Of a DNA stretch of 64,000 nt, positions 33,049-41,128 are shown in pieces. The position numbers were made by a program, and so were the translations under genes. Position 1 is the first letter of the stretch. Every line of letters begins with the position of its first letter. The notes beneath the pieces were generated by a model. The model worked only from the letters and a program-made list of their open reading frames with translations. It was not told the DNA's origin and did no database searches. Origin of the DNA: Streptomyces chartreusis NRRL 3882 (GTDB taxonomy: Bacteria > Actinomycetota > Actinomycetes > Streptomycetales > Streptomycetaceae); the NCBI RefSeq assembly GCF_900236475.1, contig NZ_LT963352.1:7427001-7491000 (forward strand), written 5' to 3'.

Positions 33049-33534
33049 GTGAGCGGCAAGGGTGCACCGGAGCTGTCCGTACGCAATGTGGGTGACCTCA
33101 GGGTCGCCGTCATCGCGGCACAGTGGCACGAGAAGGTGATGGACGGTCTGGTCGACGGCGCCCTGCGCGCCCTGCACGACCTGGGCATCGACGAGCCGAC
33201 CCTCCTCAGGGTCCCCGGCAGCTGGGAGCTCCCCGTCGTCGCCAAGGTCCTCGCGGGGCGCGGCTACGACGCGATCGTCGCCCTCGGCGTCGTCATCCGC
33301 GGCGGCACGCCCCACTTCGAGTACGTGTGCCAGGGCGTGACCCAGGGCCTCACCCAGGTCTCCGTCGACACCGGCGTCCCCGTCGGCTTCGGCGTGCTGA
33401 CCTGCGACACGGAGGAGCAGGCCCTGGACCGCGCCGGCCTGGAGGGCTCCAACGAGGACAAGGGGCACGAGGCGGTGACGGCGGCGGTGGCGACCGCGGC
33501 CACCCTCCGCTCAGTATCCGAACCCTGGCGCTGA
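33049..33534 (+). CDS. ribH: 6,7-Dimethyl-8-ribityllumazine synthase
   Basis: The enzyme condenses the pyrimidine intermediate with 3,4-dihydroxy-2-butanone 4-phosphate. The 161-residue protein has LRVAVIAAQWHEKVMDGLVD, the substrate loop VPGSWELPVVAK, and ALGVVIRGGTPHFEYVCQG with the catalytic His region, then GVLTCDTEEQALDRAG. It starts at GTG 33049 after GGGAGAG. It is the last rib gene in this operon. ribD/ribG (deaminase/reductase) is not in the window. Confidence 0.96.
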   Translation: MSGKGAPELSVRNVGDLRVAVIAAQWHEKVMDGLVDGALRALHDLGIDEPTLLRVPGSWELPVVAKVLAGRGYDAIVALGVVIRGGTPHFEYVCQGVTQGLTQVSVDTGVPVGFGVLTCDTEEQALDRAGLEGSNEDKGHEAVTAAVATAATLRSVSEPWR

Positions 33535-33568
33535 CGAAAGCCACCTGTGGCATAGGCTGAGCGACACC

Positions 33569-33841
33569 ATGTCCAAGAAGACGTTCGAGGAGCTCTTCAC
33601 CGAGCTCCAGCACAAGGCCGCCCATGGCGACCCCGCCACTTCCCGCACCGCAGAACTGGTCGAGAAGGGCGTCCACGCCATCGGCAAGAAGGTCGTCGAA
33701 GAGGCCGCCGAGGTCTGGATGGCCGCCGAGCACGAGGGCAAGGAGGCGGCCGCCGAGGAGATCTCGCAGCTGCTGTACCACGTCCAGGTGATGATGGTCG
33801 CCCGCGGCATCTCCCTCGACGACGTCTACGCCCACCTGTAA
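33569..33841 (+). CDS. hisE: Phosphoribosyl-ATP pyrophosphatase
   Basis: The 90-residue MazG-like protein catalyses the second step of histidine synthesis. It begins MSKKTFEELFTELQHKAA and has the HisE helix-loop-helix acidic metal site VEKGVHAIGKKVVEEAAEVW followed by EEISQLLYHVQVMMVARGIS. It starts 34 nt after ribH, so it may be read from the rib operon or from its own promoter; a TAGGCT -10-like element lies at 33553-33558. hisG follows after 46 nt. Confidence 0.96.
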   Translation: MSKKTFEELFTELQHKAAHGDPATSRTAELVEKGVHAIGKKVVEEAAEVWMAAEHEGKEAAAEEISQLLYHVQVMMVARGISLDDVYAHL

Positions 33842-33887
33842 GCCGCACCCGTTCCCGCACGACACCCACGCAAAGGAAGCCGACCTC

Positions 33888-34736
33888 ATGCTGCGCATCG
33901 CCGTCCCCAACAAGGGTTCCCTGTCAGGCCCTGCGGCGGAGATGCTGCATGAGGCCGGCTACCAGCAGCGCCGGGAGTCCAAGGAACTGCGGATCGTCGA
34001 CCCGACGAACGAGGTCGAGTTCTTCTACCTCCGCCCCCGCGACATCGCGATCTACGTCGCCTCCGGCCAGCTGGACATCGGCCTCACCGGCCGGGACCTG
34101 CTCATCGACTCGGGCGCCGACGCGGAGGAGATCCTCGCCCTCGGCTTCGCCCGCTCCACCTTCCGCTACGCCGGCAAGCCCGGCACCATCAGCGGCCTGG
34201 CCGACCTGGCGGGCAAGACGGTCGCCACCTCCTACGAGGGCATCGTCGCGGCCCACCTCTCCGAGCACGGCATCGACGCCTCCGTCGTCCACCTCGACGG
34301 CGCCGTCGAGACCGCCATCCAGCTCGGTGTCGCCCAGGTCATCGCGGACGTCGTCGAGACCGGTACCTCGCTGCGCAACGCGGGCCTGGAGGTCGTCGGC
34401 GAGCCGATCATGCAGTCCGAGGCCGTCGTCATCCGCCGCACCGGCGCGGACGGCGACGACCCCAAGGTGCAGCAGTTCCTGCGCCGCCTCCAGGGCGTCC
34501 TGGTCGCCCGGACGTACGTGATGATGGACTACGACTGCCGCGTCGAGCAGCTGGAGAAGGCCGTCGCCCTCACCCCCGGTCTGGAGTCGCCGACCGTGTC
34601 CCCGCTGCACAACGAGGGCTGGGTCGCGGTCCGCGCGATGGTCCCGGCCAAGGAGGCCCAGCGGATCATGGACGATCTGTACGACATCGGCGCCCGGGCC
34701 ATCCTGACCACGGCCATCCACGCCTGCCGTCTCTGA
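33888..34736 (+). CDS. hisG: ATP phosphoribosyltransferase, long form
   Basis: HisG makes phosphoribosyl-ATP from ATP and PRPP, the committed step to histidine. The 282-residue length marks the long, hexameric, histidine-inhibited form. It has MLRIAVPNKGSLSGPAAEML at the start, DIAIYVASGQLDIGLTGRDL, and the PRPP/regulatory region VVETGTSLRNAGLEVVGEPI, then a C-terminal ACT-like regulatory domain (TPGLESPTVSPLHNEGWVAV). It lies between hisE and a small membrane PH-domain protein with 13 nt spacing. Confidence 0.96.
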   Translation: MLRIAVPNKGSLSGPAAEMLHEAGYQQRRESKELRIVDPTNEVEFFYLRPRDIAIYVASGQLDIGLTGRDLLIDSGADAEEILALGFARSTFRYAGKPGTISGLADLAGKTVATSYEGIVAAHLSEHGIDASVVHLDGAVETAIQLGVAQVIADVVETGTSLRNAGLEVVGEPIMQSEAVVIRRTGADGDDPKVQQFLRRLQGVLVARTYVMMDYDCRVEQLEKAVALTPGLESPTVSPLHNEGWVAVRAMVPAKEAQRIMDDLYDIGARAILTTAIHACRL

Positions 34737-34749
34737 GGGGCGCGCACAG

Positions 34750-35205
34750 ATGTCCGATCTGCCCACCCTGCCCATCACCTTCCGGCCGGGCAGCACCCGC
34801 GCGGTGCTGCTCAGCGCCGCCGTCGCGATCCTCGTGGTGATCACGGCGGTCGCGATGCTGCTGAAGCAGCTCAGCCCCGCCGAGCGCCTCAGCTTCATCC
34901 TCACGGCGCTCCTGCTGGACGCGGTGCTGCTCCTGCTTGCACGGCCCAAGGTCGTCGCAGACGAGTCCGGCGTCACTGTGGTCAACCTCACGAACAAGCG
35001 CCGGCTGGAATGGGCCGAGATCCTTCAGGTTACTCTCCGGCCCGGCGACCCCTGGGTTTTCCTCAACCTCAGCGACGGCACCAGCCTGCCCGCGCTGGGC
35101 ATCCAGCCGGGCATCGCCCGACAGCGCGCGATCGCCGACGCCCGTGCCCTGCGGGCGCTCGCCGAGGCCCGTTCCGTCGCCGACCCCGAGCGGCCTCAGG
35201 GCTGA
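34750..35205 (+). CDS. Membrane-anchored PH-domain protein
   Basis: The 151-residue protein has two adjacent membrane helices (about residues 18-40, VLLSAAVAILVVITAVAML, and 48-66, FILTALLLDAVLLLLA). A small bacterial PH-like beta domain follows (VVADESGVTVVNLTNKRRLE, WAEILQVTLRPGDPW, VFLNLSDG), then a C-terminal helix. It lies 13 nt after hisG in many Streptomyces genomes. No function is known to me; it is not required by histidine synthesis on any evidence here. Confidence 0.8.
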   Translation: MSDLPTLPITFRPGSTRAVLLSAAVAILVVITAVAMLLKQLSPAERLSFILTALLLDAVLLLLARPKVVADESGVTVVNLTNKRRLEWAEILQVTLRPGDPWVFLNLSDGTSLPALGIQPGIARQRAIADARALRALAEARSVADPERPQG

Positions 35206-35265
35206 CTCGGGGATCCACAGGGCCGCCGCCACTGCCGCACCGGGCAGTGTCTTGATTAATCTGTT

Positions 35266-35295
35266 GGCGGAGGCGCGAACGGATGCGCCTCCGCC
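35266..35295 (+). terminator. Hairpin ending the rib/his transcription unit
   Basis: Arms 35266-35276 and 35285-35295 form a perfect 11-bp GC-rich stem, 60 nt after the PH-protein stop and 148 nt before the first CNNM gene. Confidence 0.7.
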
Positions 35296-35442
35296 CCTGT
35301 CGCCCCGCCCGGTGCGCCAGGGGCACCTGCTAACCGAGGAGTGACCCCCTCCGGCGATGGACGGATCGTCCTGCAGTACCTGCGCCGCCCCCTGCCGACA
35401 TAGCGCGGACCGTGTCCGCGACCGTGCGGAGGCGGCGGCATC
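35296..35442 (+). other. Leader of the CNNM/CorC gene pair
   Basis: No gene is present between the terminator and the ATG at 35443. The leader contains GAGGAGTG/CCCCCTCC and CGATGGACGGATCG, which could fold. I could not match it to the M-box Mg2+ riboswitch or another known class, although a Mg-sensing leader would suit the downstream genes. Confidence 0.25.
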
Positions 35443-36774
35443 ATGACCATCCCCCTGCTGCTTCTGGCAGCCGCGTTCCTGCTGATCCTCGCCAACGGAT
35501 TCTTCGTGGCGGCCGAGTTCGGACTCGTGACGGTCGAGCGGCCGGAAGCCGAGAAGGCCGCCGCCGAGGGCGACCGGCGCGCCCACCGCGTCGTCGAGTC
35601 GCTCAAGGAGCTGTCCTTCCAGCTCTCCGGCACTCAGCTGGGCATCACCATCACCTCCCTCGTCGTCGGCATGCTCGCCGAACCGGCGCTCGCCGAGCTG
35701 CTGCACGGCCCGTTCACCTCGATCGGCGTCCCCGAGGGAGCCGTCTCCGGTGTCACGGTGGTCGTCGGCATGCTGCTGGCCTCCGCCGTGCAGATGGTGA
35801 TCGGCGAGCTCCTGCCCAAGAACTGGGCGGTGTCCAGGCCGCTCCAGGTCGCGCGCTTCGTCGCGGGACCGCAGCATGTCTTCGCACGGCTGTTCCGGCC
35901 GGTCATCGCCGGTCTCAACGCCGTCGCGAACCGGCTCGTGCGCGCCCTCGGCTTCGAGCCCGCCGAGGAGCTGGCCTCCGCCCGCACGCCCGGCGAGCTC
36001 GTCTCCCTCGCCCGCCACTCGGCCCGGGCCGGCGCCCTGGAACAGGACACGGCCGATCTCTTCGTGAGGACCCTGTCGCTGGGCGAGCTGACCGCGCAGC
36101 ACGTGATGACGCCGCGCGTGAAGGTCAGCGCCCTCCAGTCCTCGGCCACCGCCGAGGACGTGGTCAACCTGACGCGCGCCACCGGCCTGTCCCGCTTCCC
36201 CGTCTACCGGGAGAGGATCGACGAGGTCGTCGGCATGGTCCACCTCAAGGACGCCCTGGCCGTGCCCGTCCGGGACCGGCTGCGCACCCCCGTCGGCCGC
36301 ATCGCCCGCCCGGCGCTGCTCGTCCCCGAGACCCTGCCCGTACGGCCGCTGCTCGCCCGTCTGCGCAGCGAGCAGCCGATCGCGGTCGTCGTCGACGAGT
36401 ACGGCGGCACCGCCGGTGTCGTCACGCTGGAGGACATCGTCGAGGAGATCGTCGGCGAGGTCCGCGACGAGCACGACGGACACGACCTGCCCGAGCTGGC
36501 CTCCGCGCCGCCGGAGGACGGCAGGCCGGCCTGGGACGTCGACGGCAGCTGCCGGGTCGACGTCCTCCAGCGCATAGGCCTCGACGTACCCGAAGGCCCC
36601 TACGAGACCGTCGCGGGTCTGATCGCCGACCTGCTGGGCCGTATCCCGGCCGTCGGCGACAAGGCGGACCTGCCCGGCTGGCGGCTGTCGGTGCGGCAGG
36701 TCGGCCACTACCGCGCCGAGCGGGTCCGCCTGGTCAGAACGGCCCCCGTCGCCGCGTTGGAGGCCGCCCGATGA
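35443..36774 (+). CDS. CNNM/CorC-family membrane protein with CBS and CorC domains
   Basis: The 443-residue protein has the order DUF21 (four helices, residues 1-190; LILANGFFVAAEFGLVTVER; MVIGELLPKNWAV), a CBS pair (residues about 205-330; VMTPRVKVSALQSSATAEDV; VVVDEYGGTAGVVTLEDIVE) and a C-terminal CorC/HlyC transporter-associated domain (residues about 355-430; DGSCRVDVLQRIGLDVPEGP). CNNM-family proteins handle Mg2+ and possibly Co2+ efflux; the older name hemolysin C is misleading. Its stop overlaps the start of the second CNNM gene by 4 nt. Confidence 0.9.
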   Translation: MTIPLLLLAAAFLLILANGFFVAAEFGLVTVERPEAEKAAAEGDRRAHRVVESLKELSFQLSGTQLGITITSLVVGMLAEPALAELLHGPFTSIGVPEGAVSGVTVVVGMLLASAVQMVIGELLPKNWAVSRPLQVARFVAGPQHVFARLFRPVIAGLNAVANRLVRALGFEPAEELASARTPGELVSLARHSARAGALEQDTADLFVRTLSLGELTAQHVMTPRVKVSALQSSATAEDVVNLTRATGLSRFPVYRERIDEVVGMVHLKDALAVPVRDRLRTPVGRIARPALLVPETLPVRPLLARLRSEQPIAVVVDEYGGTAGVVTLEDIVEEIVGEVRDEHDGHDLPELASAPPEDGRPAWDVDGSCRVDVLQRIGLDVPEGPYETVAGLIADLLGRIPAVGDKADLPGWRLSVRQVGHYRAERVRLVRTAPVAALEAAR

Positions 36775-37847
36775 GCGTGCTCCAACTGACTTTCGCCGCA
36801 CTCCTGGTGCTCGCCAACGGCTTCTTCGTCGGCGCCGAGTTCGCGCTCGTCTCCGTACGCCGCAGCCAGATCGAACCCCTCGGCACCGCCCGCTCCCGGC
36901 AGGTCCTCTACGGCCTGGAGCGGCTGCCGCAGATGATGGCGGCGGCCCAGTTCGGCATCACGATCTGCTCCCTCACCCTCGGGGCGGTCGCCGAACCGAC
37001 CGTCGCGCACCTCCTGGAGCCGGTCTTCGAGTGGATCCACCTGCCGCACGGCATGATCCACCCGCTCACCTACGTCATCGCCCTCGCCGCAGTGGTCTTC
37101 TTCCACCTCGTCATCGGCGAGATGGTCCCGAAGAACCTGGCGATGGCGGCCCCCGAGAAGGCCGCGCTGTGGCTCAGCCCCGGCCTGGTCTGGTTCGCCC
37201 GCTTCTGCAAGCCGATCACCGCCGCCCTCGGGGCCTGCTCCCAGGGCATCCTGCGGCTCTTCCACGTCGAGCCCAAGGACGAGGTCGAGGCCGTCTTCAC
37301 CAGCGAGCAGCTCAACCGGCTGGTGGAGGACGCCGGCCAGGCGGGCCTGCTCGACCCCGAGGAGGCCGAAAGCCTGGAGGACGCCCTGGAGCTGGGCTCC
37401 CGTCCGGTGACGGACGTCCTGCTGAAGCACGAGTCACTGGTGACGGTCAGCCCGTCGGTCACGCCCGGCCGCATCGTCGAGCTCACGGCCCGTACCGGGT
37501 ACTCCCGGTTCCCGGTCGTCGCGGAGAACGGTGCGTTCATGGGCTACCTGCACGTCAAGGACGTCCTCGACCTGGAGCACTCGGACCGGGCCGTGCCGCA
37601 GCAGTTGTGGCGGCCCATGACGACGCTGCGGTCCGAGTTGCCGTTGGACGACGCGCTGACGGTGATGCGGCGGGCGGCGACGCACCTGGCCCAGGTGGCC
37701 GACGGGTCCGGGAAGGTGCTCGGGCTGGTCGCGCTGGAGGATGTGCTGGAGCTGCTGGTGGGGGAGGTGCGGGATCCCGCGCACCGTGAGGTGCGCGAGG
37801 TCAGGCTGACCGAGCCCAGGTCGGGCGAGGAGGTACTGGCGACGTGA
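36771..37847 (+). CDS. Second CNNM/CorC-family membrane protein lacking the CorC domain
   Basis: The 358-residue protein has the DUF21 membrane domain (VLANGFFVGAEFALVSVRRS; FFHLVIGEMVPKNLAMAAPE) and CBS pair (TDVLLKHESLVTVSPSVTPG; KVLGLVALEDVLELLVGEVR). It ends soon after the second CBS motif, so the CorC/HlyC domain of its neighbour is missing. Tandem long and short CNNM genes joined by ATGA are frequent in actinobacteria, and the two probably form a heteromeric Mg2+ transporter. That is inferred from coupling. Confidence 0.88.
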   Translation: MSVLQLTFAALLVLANGFFVGAEFALVSVRRSQIEPLGTARSRQVLYGLERLPQMMAAAQFGITICSLTLGAVAEPTVAHLLEPVFEWIHLPHGMIHPLTYVIALAAVVFFHLVIGEMVPKNLAMAAPEKAALWLSPGLVWFARFCKPITAALGACSQGILRLFHVEPKDEVEAVFTSEQLNRLVEDAGQAGLLDPEEAESLEDALELGSRPVTDVLLKHESLVTVSPSVTPGRIVELTARTGYSRFPVVAENGAFMGYLHVKDVLDLEHSDRAVPQQLWRPMTTLRSELPLDDALTVMRRAATHLAQVADGSGKVLGLVALEDVLELLVGEVRDPAHREVREVRLTEPRSGEEVLAT

Positions 37848-37953
37848 GCCTGGCTGCGGGCAGTCGTGCCGCTGGGGTGGCACGGGTGGGCGCAGCGGCA
37901 CCCCGCTCCGCCGGGCTGCTGACCCACCCGGCCCCAGCCCCCACGCCAGTGCC

Positions 37954-39816
37954 TCACAGTCCGGGCGGATCCTGCGGCCCCCGCCCGGACAGCACCTCCC
38001 CGTACGCCTGCATCAGGTCCGGCAACCGCAGCGTCGCCAGGTCCTCCCTGCCCAGCACCCCGGGGTACACCGACAACCGCAGATCCCGGTACGCGCAGCT
38101 CTTCTCGTACAGCGTCCGCAGGAACCGCCCGTTGCCCAGCTCGTCGATCCACCCCTGGTCCACCACATGCCCGGCGATCGACCGCAGCTCGTCGAGGGCC
38201 TCCTCGTCCCAGAGGTCGCCGTTCTCCGCGGCGAGCACCTTGCCGATCTCGGTGAGTTCGAGGGGCCGGTAGGAGGGGAAGTCGACCCGGGTGGTGAAGC
38301 GGGAGGACAGCCCGGGGTTGGCGGCGAGCAGGCGGTCCATGCCCTCGGGGTAGCCGGCCAGGATCACCACGAGATGGTCGCGGTTGTCCTCCGCCCGCTT
38401 CAGCAGCACCTGGAGCGCCTCGTCGCCGTACGCGTCCCCCTTGCCGTAGCCCGAGTTGGACAGCGAGTACGCCTCGTCGACGAAGAGCACGCCACCGAGC
38501 GCCGAGTCGATCAGTTCGTTCGCCTTCACGGCCGTCTGCCCGAGGTACTCGCCGACCAGGTCGGCCCGCTGTGCCTCCACGAGATGGTCGCCGCCGAGCA
38601 GGCCGAGTGCGTAGAAGACGCGGCCGAGGATGCGGGCGACGGTGGTCTTGCCGGTGCCGGAGGGGCCGGAGAAGACGAAGTGGCGTTTCGGCGGCTGGAC
38701 CGGCAGGCCCTGCCCGGCCCGCAGACGGGCCATGTTCAGCTGCGCCGACAGCGCCTTGACCTGGCGTTTCACCGGCTCCAGACCCACCATGCGCTCGAGT
38801 TCGGCGAGCGCCTCCTCGAGTAACGCCGGGTCGGTGGGCCCGGCCGGCAGTGACGGCGCCGGGCCGGTCCGCGAGCGCACAGCCGGGTCGGTCACCGGCG
38901 GCAGGGGAGCGGAGGCGGGCGGTTCGGGATCGGGCAGTCTCAGGTCGCGGCCTTCGGCGCCGAAGAGCGGGTCGAATCCGTCCGGGCCGTCGACGGCGTC
39001 CTGGCCGGCGCCGGTGAGCGTGATCGCGGCGAGGTCCGTCGCCTCGTCGTACCCGTCGCCCTCGGCGATCGCGGCGAGCCGGGCCGAGGTGTCCATGAAG
39101 GCCGGGTCGACGCGGTGCACGGCCCGGTACAGCGGGAGTGCGGCGGCGCTGCGGCCGGTGCCCTCGTGCGCCCGGGCCAGCCAGTAGCGCAGCTCCTTGC
39201 GCTGGGGCTGCTCGCTGCGGCAGCGCATCAGCGCGGCGGACAGCAGCGGTTCGGCCTGCCCGTACATCTCCAGGCGCACCCGGGCCATGCCGCCGAACAG
39301 GCCCGCCTCGATGCCGAGCATCGGGTCGTCGAGGAGCGGGTCGGTGTGGCGGACCAGCTGCTCCCAGTCCTTGACCAGATAGGCGCGGCAGGCGTGCAGG
39401 AAGCGGACCTGGGCGTCGGTGTCCACCGGCGGCAGCCCGGCGAGAGCGCGGTCCAGCTCGGGGACGTGGCGGCCGTCCAGCCAGTGGGAGGCGTGCGCGA
39501 GCAGGAGGTCGCGGGGGCTCTCCAGCACGGGCTGCACCCACCAGCCCAGCCAGTACCAGGAGTTGAGGGCGCGGCGGTAGCGGGTGCGCTGCTCGCCGAA
39601 GCGGTCCCGGTGGCGGAACATCCTGAGCAGCGCGGTCGTCGTGTCGACGCGCAGCGCGTGCAGCCCGAGCCAGCCGTCGGCCATCCCGGAGTCCATGCGC
39701 ACGGCGGCGCGGAACTCCTCCTCCGCCTGCGGATAGGCGCCCATGGTGTAGGCGTCCACGCCTCGCAGCCAGGCGAGGTCGGCCGGGGCCTGCGGGCCCT
39801 GCGTGCCGAAGTCCAT
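37954..39816 (-). CDS. EccA-like AAA ATPase with N-terminal TPR-type domain
   Basis: The 620-residue protein has a helical TPR-like N-terminus (GAYPQAEEEFRAAVRMDSGM; ALMRCRSEQPQRKELRYWLA), a Pro/Ala-rich linker to about residue 330, then a CbxX/CfqX-type AAA domain. Walker A is FSGPSGTGKTTVARIL near residue 385, Walker B GGVLFVDEAYSL near 445, and sensor region VVILAGYPEGMDRLL. This matches EccA of type VII secretion and CbxX-type activases. No ESX genes (EccB-E, EsxAB) are nearby, so it is an orphan. ATG 39816 has GGGGGA upstream. Confidence 0.88.
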   Translation of the reverse strand: MDFGTQGPQAPADLAWLRGVDAYTMGAYPQAEEEFRAAVRMDSGMADGWLGLHALRVDTTTALLRMFRHRDRFGEQRTRYRRALNSWYWLGWWVQPVLESPRDLLLAHASHWLDGRHVPELDRALAGLPPVDTDAQVRFLHACRAYLVKDWEQLVRHTDPLLDDPMLGIEAGLFGGMARVRLEMYGQAEPLLSAALMRCRSEQPQRKELRYWLARAHEGTGRSAAALPLYRAVHRVDPAFMDTSARLAAIAEGDGYDEATDLAAITLTGAGQDAVDGPDGFDPLFGAEGRDLRLPDPEPPASAPLPPVTDPAVRSRTGPAPSLPAGPTDPALLEEALAELERMVGLEPVKRQVKALSAQLNMARLRAGQGLPVQPPKRHFVFSGPSGTGKTTVARILGRVFYALGLLGGDHLVEAQRADLVGEYLGQTAVKANELIDSALGGVLFVDEAYSLSNSGYGKGDAYGDEALQVLLKRAEDNRDHLVVILAGYPEGMDRLLAANPGLSSRFTTRVDFPSYRPLELTEIGKVLAAENGDLWDEEALDELRSIAGHVVDQGWIDELGNGRFLRTLYEKSCAYRDLRLSVYPGVLGREDLATLRLPDLMQAYGEVLSGRGPQDPPGL

Positions 39817-40097
39817 CACGTCCCCCACGAACCGTGCCCCCGTCGGTATGCCAACGAGCCGCCCCCCAGCCGGCTGCCCTGCTCGAACCGCTGTGCCACG
39901 GACCGGAGTTGCAAGGTGCGCGAAGCAACCGTCCGTAGGTCGCAACGAGGGCATCGTACCTGCGGGGGCGGCGCCCCCGTAGGGTGCCGCACGAGGCGTT
40001 CGGCGAGGTGGGAGCGGATGCGGCACACGCCCGCACGGTGACCGAGGGTGAGCACGTGGCGCCCCGCAACGCCCGGAAAAACGGAAGAGGACAGAAC
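39817..40097. other. Promoter region of the EccA-like gene
   Basis: No gene is visible. Between 39905 and 39950 lie TTGCAAGG, AGCAACCG and CGCAACGAG, elements resembling those in the Lrp-like operators at 15059 and 19081 but without the same spacing. Confidence 0.3.
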
Positions 40098-40133
40098 GAA
40101 GCCCCCGATCACGGGGGAACAACCGGGGGCTTC
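40098..40133 (-). terminator. Rho-independent terminator of the kinase-like gene
   Basis: Arms 40098-40107 and 40124-40133 form a perfect 10-bp stem. On the minus strand it is followed by TTCTGTCCTCTTCCGTTTTT, an unusually good U-rich tail for this genome. It lies about 115 nt after the stop at 40249. Confidence 0.8.
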
Positions 40134-40248
40134 GCGTCTGTAGGCGGCTCCGAATGGCCGCACATTGAGAACGTAAGTCCTGTACGGCCCCCCGGTCAAG
40201 CCGAGTTGAAGCACTCCGGCAAGTTGTCCCGCAAGGCCCTTCACAGGT

Positions 40249-40905
40249 TCAGCACACTGCGGGCGGTCCGTCACCGTGCGTGAGGGGCTGGTCCGGCCCA
40301 ACAGTCCCAGCAGGCCCCGGAACCACCTCGTACCCCTTCTCTCGCTGGAGTACCAGGAGGCCCGCGAACGGGCGCGAGGGATCGTCGGCGAAATGCCGGC
40401 GTTCCGCCGGGACCCATCCGTTCCAGAACTCCCGCTGCTCCTCCCCGTCCCGCGATCGTCCCCGTGCCCAGGCCTCCTCACGGGGCAGCTCCATCCACAG
40501 CAGAAGGGCCAGGTGGGGCCGCAGTGCCCGGCGCCCCGCGCCGACGCCCTCCACCACGACCACGGGAGCGGGCGGCAGGGGACGCGGCGCACCGAAGCGG
40601 CGGGCTCGCCAGTCATAAGGGGCGTAGTGCGCGGTCCGGCCGTGAGCCAGCGGCTCGATCACCTGGTCCTGCAGACGTCCGGTCCAGTCGAACAGTTCGT
40701 CATGGGTGGCGATGTCGTCGAGGCGCAGCACCGGCGCGCCGCCCAGCGCCATGGCCAACTGCTCGGCGAACGTGGTCTTTCCGGAGCCGGCGTGCCCGTC
40801 GACGCCGACGAGCCGGACCGGGCCGCAGGAGGGCGGGAGGCGGCGGATCAGGGAGGCGAGGTCGCGGACGGCGGGTCCCGGTGCGGGGCGGAAGGGCGGA
40901 ATCAT
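40249..40905 (-). CDS. Uridine-kinase-like P-loop ATPase
   Basis: The 218-residue protein has a Walker A loop VDGHAGSGKTTFAEQLA near residue 32, LRLDDIATHDELFDWTGRLQ, and VVVVEGVGAGRRALRPHLAL, which correspond to the substrate-lid order of uridine/pantothenate-type kinases. The C-terminal part includes FADDPSRPFAGLLVLQ. The physiological substrate is unknown. ATG 40905 is chosen; GTG 40917, four codons upstream, is an alternative, and neither has a strong ribosome site. Confidence 0.75.
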   Translation of the reverse strand: MIPPFRPAPGPAVRDLASLIRRLPPSCGPVRLVGVDGHAGSGKTTFAEQLAMALGGAPVLRLDDIATHDELFDWTGRLQDQVIEPLAHGRTAHYAPYDWRARRFGAPRPLPPAPVVVVEGVGAGRRALRPHLALLLWMELPREEAWARGRSRDGEEQREFWNGWVPAERRHFADDPSRPFAGLLVLQREKGYEVVPGPAGTVGPDQPLTHGDGPPAVC

Positions 40906-41028
40906 CTCGCGCAGCACTCTAACGACGGTGTCCTCGGCGCGTGCCAGTGGTCGACGCCAATATTGGTGGGCGTGGCGCGGGCCGAAGTGCTGGCGGGACC
41001 AGGCGCGCTGTGCTGCTATGTGGCGCAT

Positions 41029-41066
41029 ACATGTGTGCTGCTCCTGTGTGGGGTCCACATGTGTGC
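41029..41066. promoter_or_regulatory. Direct ACATGTGTGC repeats upstream of the C39-like peptidase
   Basis: The 10-mer ACATGTGTGC occurs at 41029-41038 and 41057-41066, 28 bp apart, inside a rare AT-richer patch about 65 nt before the start codon. Spacing near three helical turns suggests a regulator site. Confidence 0.45.
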
Positions 41067-41128
41067 GACCGACCGTGCAACGGACCTGCCCCGCCCCTGT
41101 CCGACTCCGACTTCCGGGGGTCCCCACC

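Noticed and set aside
35206..35442. M-box Mg2+ riboswitch before the CNNM pair
   Set aside because: The genes suggest metal control, but conserved M-box segments were not found; the visible strong stem is better explained as a terminator.
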